DNA of 64,000 nt from Nocardioides silvaticus (lineage in GTDB: Bacteria > Actinomycetota > Actinomycetes > Propionibacteriales > Nocardioidaceae). The stretch covers positions 1-64,000 of the forward strand of contig NZ_QGDD01000014.1 in the NCBI RefSeq assembly GCF_003160695.1, read 5' to 3'. This document shows, one piece after another, positions 23,325 through 30,322 of this stretch. Both the position numbers and the translations under genes were made by a program. The notes under the pieces were generated by a model. That model had not been told where the DNA came from. It searched no databases and saw nothing but the letters and a program-made list of their open reading frames with translations. The stretch's first letter is position 1, and the number at the start of each line of letters is the position of its first letter.

Positions 23325-24268
23325 GGCGAGACCTCCGCTGGTGCGTGGGTGTGCTCCCGGCCGCTCTCGACGCGCTGGACCAGGGCGAGGTAGGTGTCCT
23401 CGAGGTTCGCGCGCCGGACCTCGAGCTCGGTGGCGTCGGGGTGGCTGGCGAGCAGCCGGCGGACGAAGTCGGTCGGGTCGCGCTCGGCCACCGCGTGCAC
23501 GTGCCGCTCGCCGCCGGCGGTCCAGCGGACCTCGGCGTTGTGGGCCAGCGTCCGGGCGAGCTCGTCGGGGCTGCCGTCGGCGATGATCGTGCCGCGGTCG
23601 AGCACGAGGATCCGGTCGGCCAGCTTCTCGGCCTCGTCCAGGTCGTGCGTCGTCAGCAGCACCGTGGTGTTCTCGAAGTCGGAGAGCCGGTGCACCAGGT
23701 CGTGGAACTCCCGGCGCGCGTGCGGGTCGAAGCCGGCGGTCGGCTCGTCGAGGAAGACCAGCTCCGGCCGGCCCACGATGCCGATCGCGACGTCCAGCCG
23801 ACGGCGCTGCCCGCCGGACAGCTTGAGGACCTTGGCGTCGGCCTGGTCGGTCAGGCCGACGGCGTCGAGGAGCTCGTCGACGTCCCAGGGGCGGGTGACC
23901 TCCGCCGTCGAGTACGGCGTGTAGAAGCGGCTCAGGTAGTCGAGCAGCTCCCGCACGCGCCAGCGGCCGTGGTCACGCCAGGACTGGAGGACCACGCCCA
24001 CCCGGGCGCGCCACTGCTCGTCGCCGTGGACGGGGTCGGAACCCAGCACCGACACCTCGCCCCCGGAGCGGCCGCGGAACCCCTCGAGGATCTCGATGGT
24101 GGTGGTCTTGCCGGCGCCGTTGGGACCGAGCAGCGCGAGCACCTCGCCGGGCTGCGCGGTGAACGAGACCCCGGCCAGCACCTCCTTGGTGCCGTAGGTC
24201 ATCCGCAGGTCACGGACGTCGAGGACGGGAGCGCCTGTCGTAGGACCAGGATCGGACATAGCAGACAT
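23321..24268 (-). CDS. ABC transporter ATP-binding protein
   Basis: A 315-residue DrrA/CcmA-type ATPase. Walker A is LGPNGAGKTTTIE (about residue 47), Q-loop VVLQSW, signature LSGGQRRRLDVA, Walker B ELVFLDEPTAGFDP and H-loop TTHDLDEAE. The extra C-terminal region of about 80 residues (WTAGGERHVHAVAERDP) is common in the drug-exporter branch. It pairs with the overlapping permease gene. The preceding HAD gene ends 51 bases upstream on the same strand. Confidence 0.93.
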   Translation of the reverse strand: MSAMSDPGPTTGAPVLDVRDLRMTYGTKEVLAGVSFTAQPGEVLALLGPNGAGKTTTIEILEGFRGRSGGEVSVLGSDPVHGDEQWRARVGVVLQSWRDHGRWRVRELLDYLSRFYTPYSTAEVTRPWDVDELLDAVGLTDQADAKVLKLSGGQRRRLDVAIGIVGRPELVFLDEPTAGFDPHARREFHDLVHRLSDFENTTVLLTTHDLDEAEKLADRILVLDRGTIIADGSPDELARTLAHNAEVRWTAGGERHVHAVAERDPTDFVRRLLASHPDATELEVRRANLEDTYLALVQRVESGREHTHAPAEVSP

Positions 24269-24319
24269 GCTACATCTGGTCGAAGGGCTAGGTCACCCCT
24301 CGATCGAGAGGTCATGCGC

Positions 24320-25114
24320 TCAGGCGCTCACGCCGCGTCGTCGTACGCCGACCCAGACGGCGGCGCCGACAGCCACTACGCCACCGACGGCGAGGGCGGC
24401 GAGGGTGGGCTTCGCGGGGGGCAGCGGCACCCGGCTGCGGAGCGCGACCGGCCGGCTGAAGACCAGCACCGGCCAGGCCCTGGCCGCCGCGGCCCTGCGC
24501 AGCTCGCGGTCGGGGTTGACGGCGTGCGGGAAGCCGACGGCCTCGAGCATCGGGATGTCGGTGGCCGAGTCGCTGTAGCCGTAGCAGGCGGCGAGGTCGT
24601 AGCCCTGCTCCTCGGCGAGCGCGAGGATCGCGGTGGCCTTCTCCTCGGCGTAGGCGTAGTACTCGATCTCGCCGGTGTAGTGGCCGTCGACGATCTCGAG
24701 CCTGGTCGCCACCACCCGGTCGGCGCCGAGCATCGCTCCGATCGGCGCGACGACGTCGGTGCCCGACGACGACACGATCACGACGTCGCGGCCGGCCGCG
24801 TGGTGCTCCTCGATCAGCTGCACCGCCTCGTCGTAGACGAGCGGGTCGACGATGTTGTGCAGCGTCTCGGCGACGATCTCCCTGACGGTGGCGACGTCCC
24901 ACCCGGCGACCAGCTGCGACATGAACTGCCGCATCTTCTCCATCTGGTCGTGGTCGGCGCCGCCGACGAGGAAGACGAACTGGGCGTACGCCGAGCGCAG
25001 CACCGCCCGCCGCGAGATCAGGCCGCCGGCGGCGAACGGCTTGCTGAAGGCGAGCGCGCTCGACTTGGCGATGATCGTCTTGTCGAGGTCGAAGAACGCC
25101 GCCTCTCGGCCCAT
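24320..25114 (-). CDS. HAD-IB family hydrolase with C-terminal membrane anchor
   Basis: A 264-residue phosphatase-like protein of HAD subfamily IB (SerB-like). Motif I is FFDLDKTIIAKSSALAF (nucleophile Asp in DxDxT form), motif II VIVSSSGTDVV, and motif IV GYSDSATDIPMLEAVG. A hydrophobic segment near the end (AALAVGGVVAVGAAVWVGV) suggests anchoring to the membrane. In actinobacteria this gene is regularly found next to the ssd-tad locus, but its substrate is not known. ATG 25114 was chosen because the catalytic motif starts only seven residues in, as in the family. It diverges from the ssd-like gene across 155 bases. Confidence 0.88.
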   Translation of the reverse strand: MGREAAFFDLDKTIIAKSSALAFSKPFAAGGLISRRAVLRSAYAQFVFLVGGADHDQMEKMRQFMSQLVAGWDVATVREIVAETLHNIVDPLVYDEAVQLIEEHHAAGRDVVIVSSSGTDVVAPIGAMLGADRVVATRLEIVDGHYTGEIEYYAYAEEKATAILALAEEQGYDLAACYGYSDSATDIPMLEAVGFPHAVNPDRELRRAAAARAWPVLVFSRPVALRSRVPLPPAKPTLAALAVGGVVAVGAAVWVGVRRRGVSA

Positions 25115-25269
25115 GGCCCAATCGTAGGGGCGGCGTGGCCGGTGGTTGCGCTCCGCGAGCGCCTCGGCGCGGTCCAGCAAGCATCCACAGCCGCCCGCCG
25201 GGCACGGGTCCTCCACAGGCTGGCGGCTACGAGGCGTCGCCGTACGACGTCCCGGCCACATGCTCAGCC

Positions 25270-26358
25270 ATGACGACCAACACCACCGGCGCCCTGATCG
25301 CCCCCTCCCGCACCGCTCCTGCGGCCCTCATCCTCACCGCGGACGCCTCCCTGCTCGACGAGCTGCTGGCGCTGGCAGCCGCTGCCGACGTCGCGCCGAC
25401 CACCGCGCACGAACCGCTCGCCGCGCTCGCGAGCTGGACCCGCGCGCCGGTCGTGCTGCTGGGGGCGGACCTGGCCGAGGAGGTCGCGCGGATCGCGCCG
25501 GAGAAGCGGCCGCACGTCTACGTCGTCGCCCACCAGCGGGCGCCGGACGACCTGTTCCGCACCGCGCTCCGGATCGGAGCCGAGCAGGTCGTGGAGCTCG
25601 GCGGGTCGTCGGGATGGCTGGTCGAGCTGCTCGCCGACCTCACCGAGCAACGGGCCGCGCGCGGCCGGGTCATCGGGGTCATCGGTGGGTCCGGCGGCGC
25701 GGGGGCGACCACGTTCGCGTGCGCCCTCGGGCAGGGCGCGGCCAAGCACGGCGACGCCGCGGTCATCGACTGCGACCCGCAGGGCCCCGGCCTCGACCGG
25801 ATGCTCGGTCTGGAGCGCACCGAGGGCTTCCGCTGGGACGCCCTCTGCCAGACCACCGGCCGGCTCAGCGCCCGGGCCCTGCGCGACGCGCTGCCGCACG
25901 CGGGCTCGCTCGGCGTGCTGTCGTGGTACGTCGGGTCCGGCGCGCAGACCCTGCAGGCGTTCGCCGTGCGGGAGGCGATCTCCGCTGCGCGGCGCGGTCA
26001 CGAGACCGTGGTCGTCGACCTGCCCCGCACGCCCGACAAGCTGGTCGACGAGGTCGCCGCCCGCTGCGACCGGCTGCTCATCGTCACCGTCGGGAGCGTG
26101 CTCGGCGTGAGCGCGGCGGTGCGGATGCGCGCCCGGTTCGCCGGCCACCCCGACGTCGGCCTGGTGCTTCGCGGGGAGGGGATCGACGCGGCCGACGTGG
26201 AGTCGGCGGTGCGGCTCCGGGTGGTGGCGCAGATGCGCGACCAGCCCCGGCTGGCCGAGGCGCTCGACCTCGGCCTGGGGCCGCTGCGGTCGCGGCGTGG
26301 CCCGCTCGCCCGCGCGGTGGCGACGGTGCTCGGCCTGCCGGTCGAGGAGCTCTTGTGA
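25270..26358 (+). CDS. ssd: CpaE/TadZ-like septum site-determining protein Ssd
   Basis: A 362-residue P-loop ATPase-like protein. The first 125 residues resemble an atypical receiver domain. The second part is a MinD/ParA fold with VIGVIGGSGGAGATTFAC, in which the usual deviant Walker lysines are absent, as is normal in TadZ/CpaE proteins, followed by VIDCDPQGPGLDRML and VVVDLPRTPDK. In mycobacteria Ssd influences septation, while TadZ proteins place the Tad secretion machine at a cell site. Here it heads the pilus operon, with its stop overlapping the tadA start (GTGA), which favours a pilus-localising role. Confidence 0.88.
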   Translation: MTTNTTGALIAPSRTAPAALILTADASLLDELLALAAAADVAPTTAHEPLAALASWTRAPVVLLGADLAEEVARIAPEKRPHVYVVAHQRAPDDLFRTALRIGAEQVVELGGSSGWLVELLADLTEQRAARGRVIGVIGGSGGAGATTFACALGQGAAKHGDAAVIDCDPQGPGLDRMLGLERTEGFRWDALCQTTGRLSARALRDALPHAGSLGVLSWYVGSGAQTLQAFAVREAISAARRGHETVVVDLPRTPDKLVDEVAARCDRLLIVTVGSVLGVSAAVRMRARFAGHPDVGLVLRGEGIDAADVESAVRLRVVAQMRDQPRLAEALDLGLGPLRSRRGPLARAVATVLGLPVEELL

Positions 26359-27512
26359 CCGAGTCCCTGGTCGAGGACGTCCGGAGCCGGCTGGCGCGCT
26401 CGGCCGGCGAGCTGACCCCGCACCGCGTGGCCGAGGCGCTCCGGGCCGCCGGCCGGCCGGTCGGGGACGCCACGGTGCTCGCGGTCTACGAGGAGCTGCG
26501 CCGCGACGCGATCGGCGCCGGCCCCCTGGACCCGCTGCTCCAGCAGCCGGGGGTGACCGACGTGCTCGTCAACGGCGCCGGCGAGGTCTACGTCGACCGC
26601 GGGACCGGGCTCGAGCGGACCGAGGTGCGGCTCGGGACCGAGGACGCCGTACGACGGCTCGCGCAGCGGCTGGTCGCCGTCGGCGGCCGCCGCCTGGACG
26701 ACGCGGCGCCGTACGCCGACGTCCGGCTCCCCGACGGCACTCGCTGCCACGCGGTGCTGGCACCGCTGGCCCGGCCGGGCACGGCGATCTCGCTGCGGGT
26801 GCCGCGACGCGGAGGCTTCACGCTCGCGCAGCTGCGCGACGCCGGGACGCTGACGCGGGAGTCGCTGGAGCTGCTGCGGCTCGTCGTGGTCGCCCGGCTG
26901 GCGTTCCTCGTCACCGGCGGCACCGGGAGCGGCAAGACCACGCTGCTCTCGGCGCTGCTGGGGGAGGTCGACCCGGCCGAGCGGCTCGTGGTCGTCGAGG
27001 ATGCCACCGAGCTGAGGCCCGACCATCCGCACGTCGTCGGGCTCGAGGCGCGACCGGCCAACCTCGAGGGCGCGGGCGCGGTGGGCCTGCGCGACCTGGT
27101 GCGGCAGGCGCTGCGGATGCGGCCGGACCGGCTGGTGGTCGGCGAGGTGCGCGACGGCGCGGTGGTCGACCTGATGGCGGCGCTCAACACCGGGCACGAG
27201 GGGGGGTGCGGCACCCTGCACGCCAACTCCGCGGCGGACCTGCCGGCCCGGGTCGAGGCGCTGGCGCTCGCCGCGGGGCTCGGTCGCGCGGCGGCGCACA
27301 GCCAGCTCGGGTCGGCGCTCGACGTGGTGCTCCACATGAGCCGTGACCGCGACGGACAGCGTCGGCTCAGCGAGGTGGCCCTGCTGGAGCGCGACGACGC
27401 CGGCCTGGTGCGCACCGTGGCCGCGACCCGGGTCGACCGGGCGGGGACGCTCACCGCCGGCCCGGCGGCCGGGCGGCTCCTCGACCTCATCGAGGCCCGG
27501 AGGCGGCGGTGA
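26355..27512 (+). CDS. tadA: TadA/CpaF family secretion ATPase
   Basis: A 385-residue cytoplasmic ATPase powering Flp pilus assembly. It shows Walker A TGGTGSGKTTLLSA (about residue 192), Asp box VVVEDATELRPDHPH, Walker B DRLVVGEVRDGAVVDLM and His box GHEGGCGTLHANS. The N-terminal domain has the usual DVLVNGAGEVYVDRGTGLE. It is somewhat short compared with Gram-negative CpaF but normal for actinobacterial Tad loci. It overlaps both neighbours by four bases. Confidence 0.94.
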   Translation: MTESLVEDVRSRLARSAGELTPHRVAEALRAAGRPVGDATVLAVYEELRRDAIGAGPLDPLLQQPGVTDVLVNGAGEVYVDRGTGLERTEVRLGTEDAVRRLAQRLVAVGGRRLDDAAPYADVRLPDGTRCHAVLAPLARPGTAISLRVPRRGGFTLAQLRDAGTLTRESLELLRLVVVARLAFLVTGGTGSGKTTLLSALLGEVDPAERLVVVEDATELRPDHPHVVGLEARPANLEGAGAVGLRDLVRQALRMRPDRLVVGEVRDGAVVDLMAALNTGHEGGCGTLHANSAADLPARVEALALAAGLGRAAAHSQLGSALDVVLHMSRDRDGQRRLSEVALLERDDAGLVRTVAATRVDRAGTLTAGPAAGRLLDLIEARRRR

Positions 27513-28186
27513 CGAGCTGGACCGCGCTCGCGGGCGGGTTCGCCGGCGTCGCCGTCCTCCTGCTGTCGCGCCCGCGCCCCTCGGTCCTGCCCGCCTCCCG
27601 GCGGTGGCGAGCCCCGCGGTGGACCGGGCTCGCCGGCGGCGGCGGCCGTTCGGCGGGACGGGTGCGTTCCCGGGTCGTCGAGATGTGTGACGGCCTCCAG
27701 GCCGAGCTGGCTGCCGGCCAGACCGCGCCGACCGCCCTCGACCGGGCCGCGGCGGAGTGGCCGGCACTGCGGCCGGTCTCCCGGGCGGCGGCGACCGGCG
27801 GCGACGTGCCGCAGGCGTTCCGTGAGCTCGCGGCCGAGCCCGGCGCCGGTGACCTCCGGGTCGTCGCCGCGGCCTGGCAGGTCGCGCACCGCACCGGGCA
27901 CGGTCTGGCCGACGTGCTGGCCCGGGTCGCGCAGGAGCTGCGGGACGCCGAGCAGACCCGGCGGGTGGTCGCCGGCGAGCTGGCGTCCGCGCGTGCCACT
28001 GCGCGGCTGGTCGCCTTCCTGCCGGTGGCGGCGCTGCTGATGGGCAGCGGCGCCGGCGCCGACCCGTGGGCGTTCCTGCTCGGCCACCCCGTCGGCCTCG
28101 GCTGCCTCGCGGCCGGCCTGGCGTGCGCGGTCGCGGGTCTGACCTGGATCGAACGGCTCGCGCGTGACGTCGAGCGGGGGAGATGA
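27509..28186 (+). CDS. tadB: Tad pilus inner membrane protein TadB
   Basis: A 225-residue type II secretion F-domain protein. One N-terminal hydrophobic segment, a cytoplasmic F domain with ELAAGQTAPTALDRAA and HRTGHGLADVLARVAQEL, and two C-terminal helices. TadB and TadC form the membrane platform of the Flp pilus. It is shorter than proteobacterial TadB (about 300 residues), as in the reduced actinobacterial systems. GTG 27509 overlaps the tadA stop. Confidence 0.88.
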   Translation: MTSWTALAGGFAGVAVLLLSRPRPSVLPASRRWRAPRWTGLAGGGGRSAGRVRSRVVEMCDGLQAELAAGQTAPTALDRAAAEWPALRPVSRAAATGGDVPQAFRELAAEPGAGDLRVVAAAWQVAHRTGHGLADVLARVAQELRDAEQTRRVVAGELASARATARLVAFLPVAALLMGSGAGADPWAFLLGHPVGLGCLAAGLACAVAGLTWIERLARDVERGR

Positions 28187-28189
28187 GCG

Positions 28190-28906
28190 GTGGTGCTGGT
28201 CGCGACCGTCCTCGCCGGCCTGGCGGCGGCGCTGGTCGTCCCGGGACGCACCGTGCTGCCCCCGGCCGCCGCCGGTCCGCCGCGGGCTGCGGCCGTGCCG
28301 GAGCGCGGGCTGCGCCGGTGGCGGCTGCCGTGCGCCCTGCTCGCCGGAGCCGGCGCGGCGGTGGTGCTGGGCGGTCCCGCCGCGCCGCTGGCCGGGCTGG
28401 TGGCCGCCGGCTTCACCTGGGTCGTGGCCGGCCGCATCGAGCCACGGGCGGTGCGCCTCCGGCGCGAGGAGGTACGACGCGACCTGCCGCACGTGGTCAC
28501 CCTCCTCGGAGCCGCGCTCCGCGGCGGGGCGGCCCCGGGGCCCGCGATCGAGCTGGTCGGCCGGGCGCTGCCGGGCGCGGCCGCCGAGGTGCTCGCGCCG
28601 GTCGCGGCGCGGCTCGCGCTCGGCGCGGACCCGGTGCGCGTGTGGACGGCACTCGCCGACGACCCGGCGATCGGGCCGCTCGGCCGGACGATGGCCCGGG
28701 CCCACCGGTCGGGTGCGCCGGTGGTCGGCGCGGTCGACCGGCTGTCGGAGGAGCTCGCTCACCGGTCCCGCGCCGAGGTCGAGGACCGGGCCCGCACCGT
28801 CGGCGTCCGTGCGGCCGTCCCGCTCGGGGTGTGCCTGCTGCCGGCCTTCCTGTTGATCGGGATCGTGCCGCTCGTCGCTGGCCTGGCCCGCTCGATCGCG
28901 TGGTGA
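28190..28906 (+). CDS. tadC: Tad pilus inner membrane protein TadC
   Basis: A 238-residue second F-domain protein following tadB after three bases. It has hydrophobic segments near residues 1-20 and 45-70, the central DLPHVVTLLGAALRGGAAPG with AHRSGAPVVGAVDRLSEEL, and a final helix ACLLPAFLLIGIVPLV-like stretch near residue 215. GTG 28190 was chosen because it follows the tadB stop at a short distance and retains the whole N-terminal helix. It should dimerise with TadB. Confidence 0.85.
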   Translation: MVLVATVLAGLAAALVVPGRTVLPPAAAGPPRAAAVPERGLRRWRLPCALLAGAGAAVVLGGPAAPLAGLVAAGFTWVVAGRIEPRAVRLRREEVRRDLPHVVTLLGAALRGGAAPGPAIELVGRALPGAAAEVLAPVAARLALGADPVRVWTALADDPAIGPLGRTMARAHRSGAPVVGAVDRLSEELAHRSRAEVEDRARTVGVRAAVPLGVCLLPAFLLIGIVPLVAGLARSIAW

Positions 28907-29056
28907 CGGGCCACGAACCGTCCACCGGTGGCGGCGACACGCCCGGCCTCTCCACAGGCCGGCCCTCGCCGTACCGGCTCCGTCGGCCCGGACCCGCAGG
29001 CTCGCTGGCGCAGGCGGGCCGCACCGGGCGGTCCCGCCCCGGACCAGGGAGGCACC

Positions 29057-29260
29057 ATGACCCGACCCACGACCCGACCCACGACCCGCACCAGGACCCG
29101 AGCCGAGGACCGCGGCATCACCACGGCGGAGTACGCCGTCGGCACCGCCGCCGGCGCCGGGCTCGCCGGGCTGCTCTACAAGCTGCTGACCGGCGGCTTC
29201 GGCGACCGGATGCTGCGCAACCTGTTCGACCACGTCTTCGGCCTGCTCGGCATCGGCTGA
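29057..29260 (+). CDS. DUF4244 Flp-type pilin
   Basis: A 67-residue prepilin. A Thr/Arg-rich basic leader ends at RG, followed by ITTAEYAVGTAAGAGLAGLL: cleavage after Gly would leave Glu at +5 and Tyr at +6, the class III (Flp) prepilin pattern. The hydrophobic segment is followed by a short polar tail. It is likely the major pilus subunit. AGGGAGG lies at 29046-29052 before the ATG, the strongest ribosome site in the operon, as expected for an abundant subunit. No prepilin peptidase gene is present in the window, so processing must rely on an enzyme encoded elsewhere. Confidence 0.88.
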   Translation: MTRPTTRPTTRTRTRAEDRGITTAEYAVGTAAGAGLAGLLYKLLTGGFGDRMLRNLFDHVFGLLGIG

Positions 29261-29628
29261 TGCCGGCACGCGCCCGCACCGAGCGGGGCGCGGTCACCGC
29301 CGAGCTGACCCTCGGGCTGCCCGTGCTGGTCGCGGTCACCCTCGGCCTGGTCTGGCTGCTGTCGGTGGGAGCCGCGCAGGTCCGCACCGTCGACGCCGCC
29401 CGCGAGACGGCGCGGGCGGTCGCCCGCGGCGACGACCGGGGCGCGGCGATCGCGGTCGGCGAACGGGTCGCCCCCGACGGGGTGCGCGTGGTCGTGACAG
29501 CCGGAGGCGACCGCGTGGTGGTGCGGGCGGAGGGGCACGTGCCGGGACCGGGCGGGCTGTTCTCGTTCCTGCCCGGCGCCGACGTCAGCGCCGAGGCGGT
29601 GGCGGTCGCCGAGGAGGTGCCCCCGTGA
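29260..29628 (+). CDS. tadE: TadE-like pseudopilin
   Basis: A 122-residue protein whose start overlaps the pilin stop by one base (TGATG). The N-terminus TERGAVTAELTLGLPVLVAV has the same Gly/+5 Glu arrangement as the pilin and one transmembrane helix. The remainder is a small extracytoplasmic domain ending in VSAEAVAVAEE. TadE-type minor pilins are processed by the same peptidase and are needed for pilus formation. Confidence 0.88.
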   Translation: MPARARTERGAVTAELTLGLPVLVAVTLGLVWLLSVGAAQVRTVDAARETARAVARGDDRGAAIAVGERVAPDGVRVVVTAGGDRVVVRAEGHVPGPGGLFSFLPGADVSAEAVAVAEEVPP

Positions 29629-29960
29629 GGGAGCGCGGCGGCGCGACCGTGCTCGTCGTCGCCTGCCTCGGGTTGCTGCTGCTCGTCGGCTGCGCGCTCG
29701 CCGTCGTCGCCGCGATGGTGACGGCCCACCGGTCCGCCCAGGCCGCGGCCGACCTGGCCGCGCTGGCCGGAGCCGGTGCCGTGCAGGACGCTCGCGACCC
29801 GTGCGCAGCGGCGGCGGCGGTCGCCGCCGACAACGGCGCCCGGCTGGTGCGGTGCTCGGTGGCGGGCGACGACGTCACGGTCGAGGTGGAGGTCACCGGC
29901 CCGCGCTGGCTCGGACAGCCCCACGACCTGGCTGCCCGCGCCCGGGCGGGACCGGGCTGA
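29625..29960 (+). CDS. Rv3654c-family TadE-like helicase-adjacent protein
   Basis: A 111-residue protein of the Rv3654c type: ERGGATVLVVACLGLLLLVG then RSAQAAADLAALAGAGAV, a single N-terminal helix followed by a short exported part with two cysteines (DPCAAAAA, RCSVAG) that could pair. The +5 Glu of the prepilin motif is missing, so it may not be processed as a pilin. GTG 29625 overlaps the tadE stop. It ends the Tad operon, and the convergent gene's stop codon begins at the next base. Confidence 0.82.
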   Translation: MRERGGATVLVVACLGLLLLVGCALAVVAAMVTAHRSAQAAADLAALAGAGAVQDARDPCAAAAAVAADNGARLVRCSVAGDDVTVEVEVTGPRWLGQPHDLAARARAGPG

Positions 29961-30296
29961 CTAGCGCTGCTCGGGGGTCTCGTCCTCGTCGTCGCGGCGG
30001 CGGTCGGCCTCGGCCCGCTCGAGCTTCTCGGAGAGCTCGTTGAGGCGCTTCTGCTCCTTGCGCTGCTTCCAGCTCTGCTTCGCGCCGAACTTCGCGAACC
30101 AGAGTCCGAGGAACACCAGTGACGTCGCGACCACGGCGATGATGAACAGGGTGTTGGCCGAGACCTCCATGCCGAGGAACGTGGCGTGGACGTCGGTTTT
30201 GCCGTCGCTCGAGGTCGCCTCCGTGCCGGCGTTGAAGATGCCGGCGAGGATGGCGAGGATGCCGACGGCGAGCAGGACGAGCCCGAAGATGACCAT
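29961..30296 (-). CDS. Small two-helix membrane protein
   Basis: A 111-residue protein with two transmembrane helices (about residues 1-20 and 47-68), a short external loop (EATSSDGKTDVHATFLGMEV) and a long, highly charged, Lys/Glu-rich cytoplasmic tail predicted to be helical. No family was recognised. It begins 26 bases downstream of the helicase stop on the same strand and may be co-transcribed with it. ATG 30296 is the first methionine before the first helix. Confidence 0.75.
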   Translation of the reverse strand: MVIFGLVLLAVGILAILAGIFNAGTEATSSDGKTDVHATFLGMEVSANTLFIIAVVATSLVFLGLWFAKFGAKQSWKQRKEQKRLNELSEKLERAEADRRRDDEDETPEQR

Positions 30297-30322
30297 GGCC
30301 GGGACCCTAGTCCTCACCCGGC

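Noticed and set aside
25115..25269. Divergent region between the HAD and ssd genes searched for operators
   Set aside because: Only a repeated TCCACAG and ordinary GC-rich sequence were seen; no convincing palindrome or promoter.
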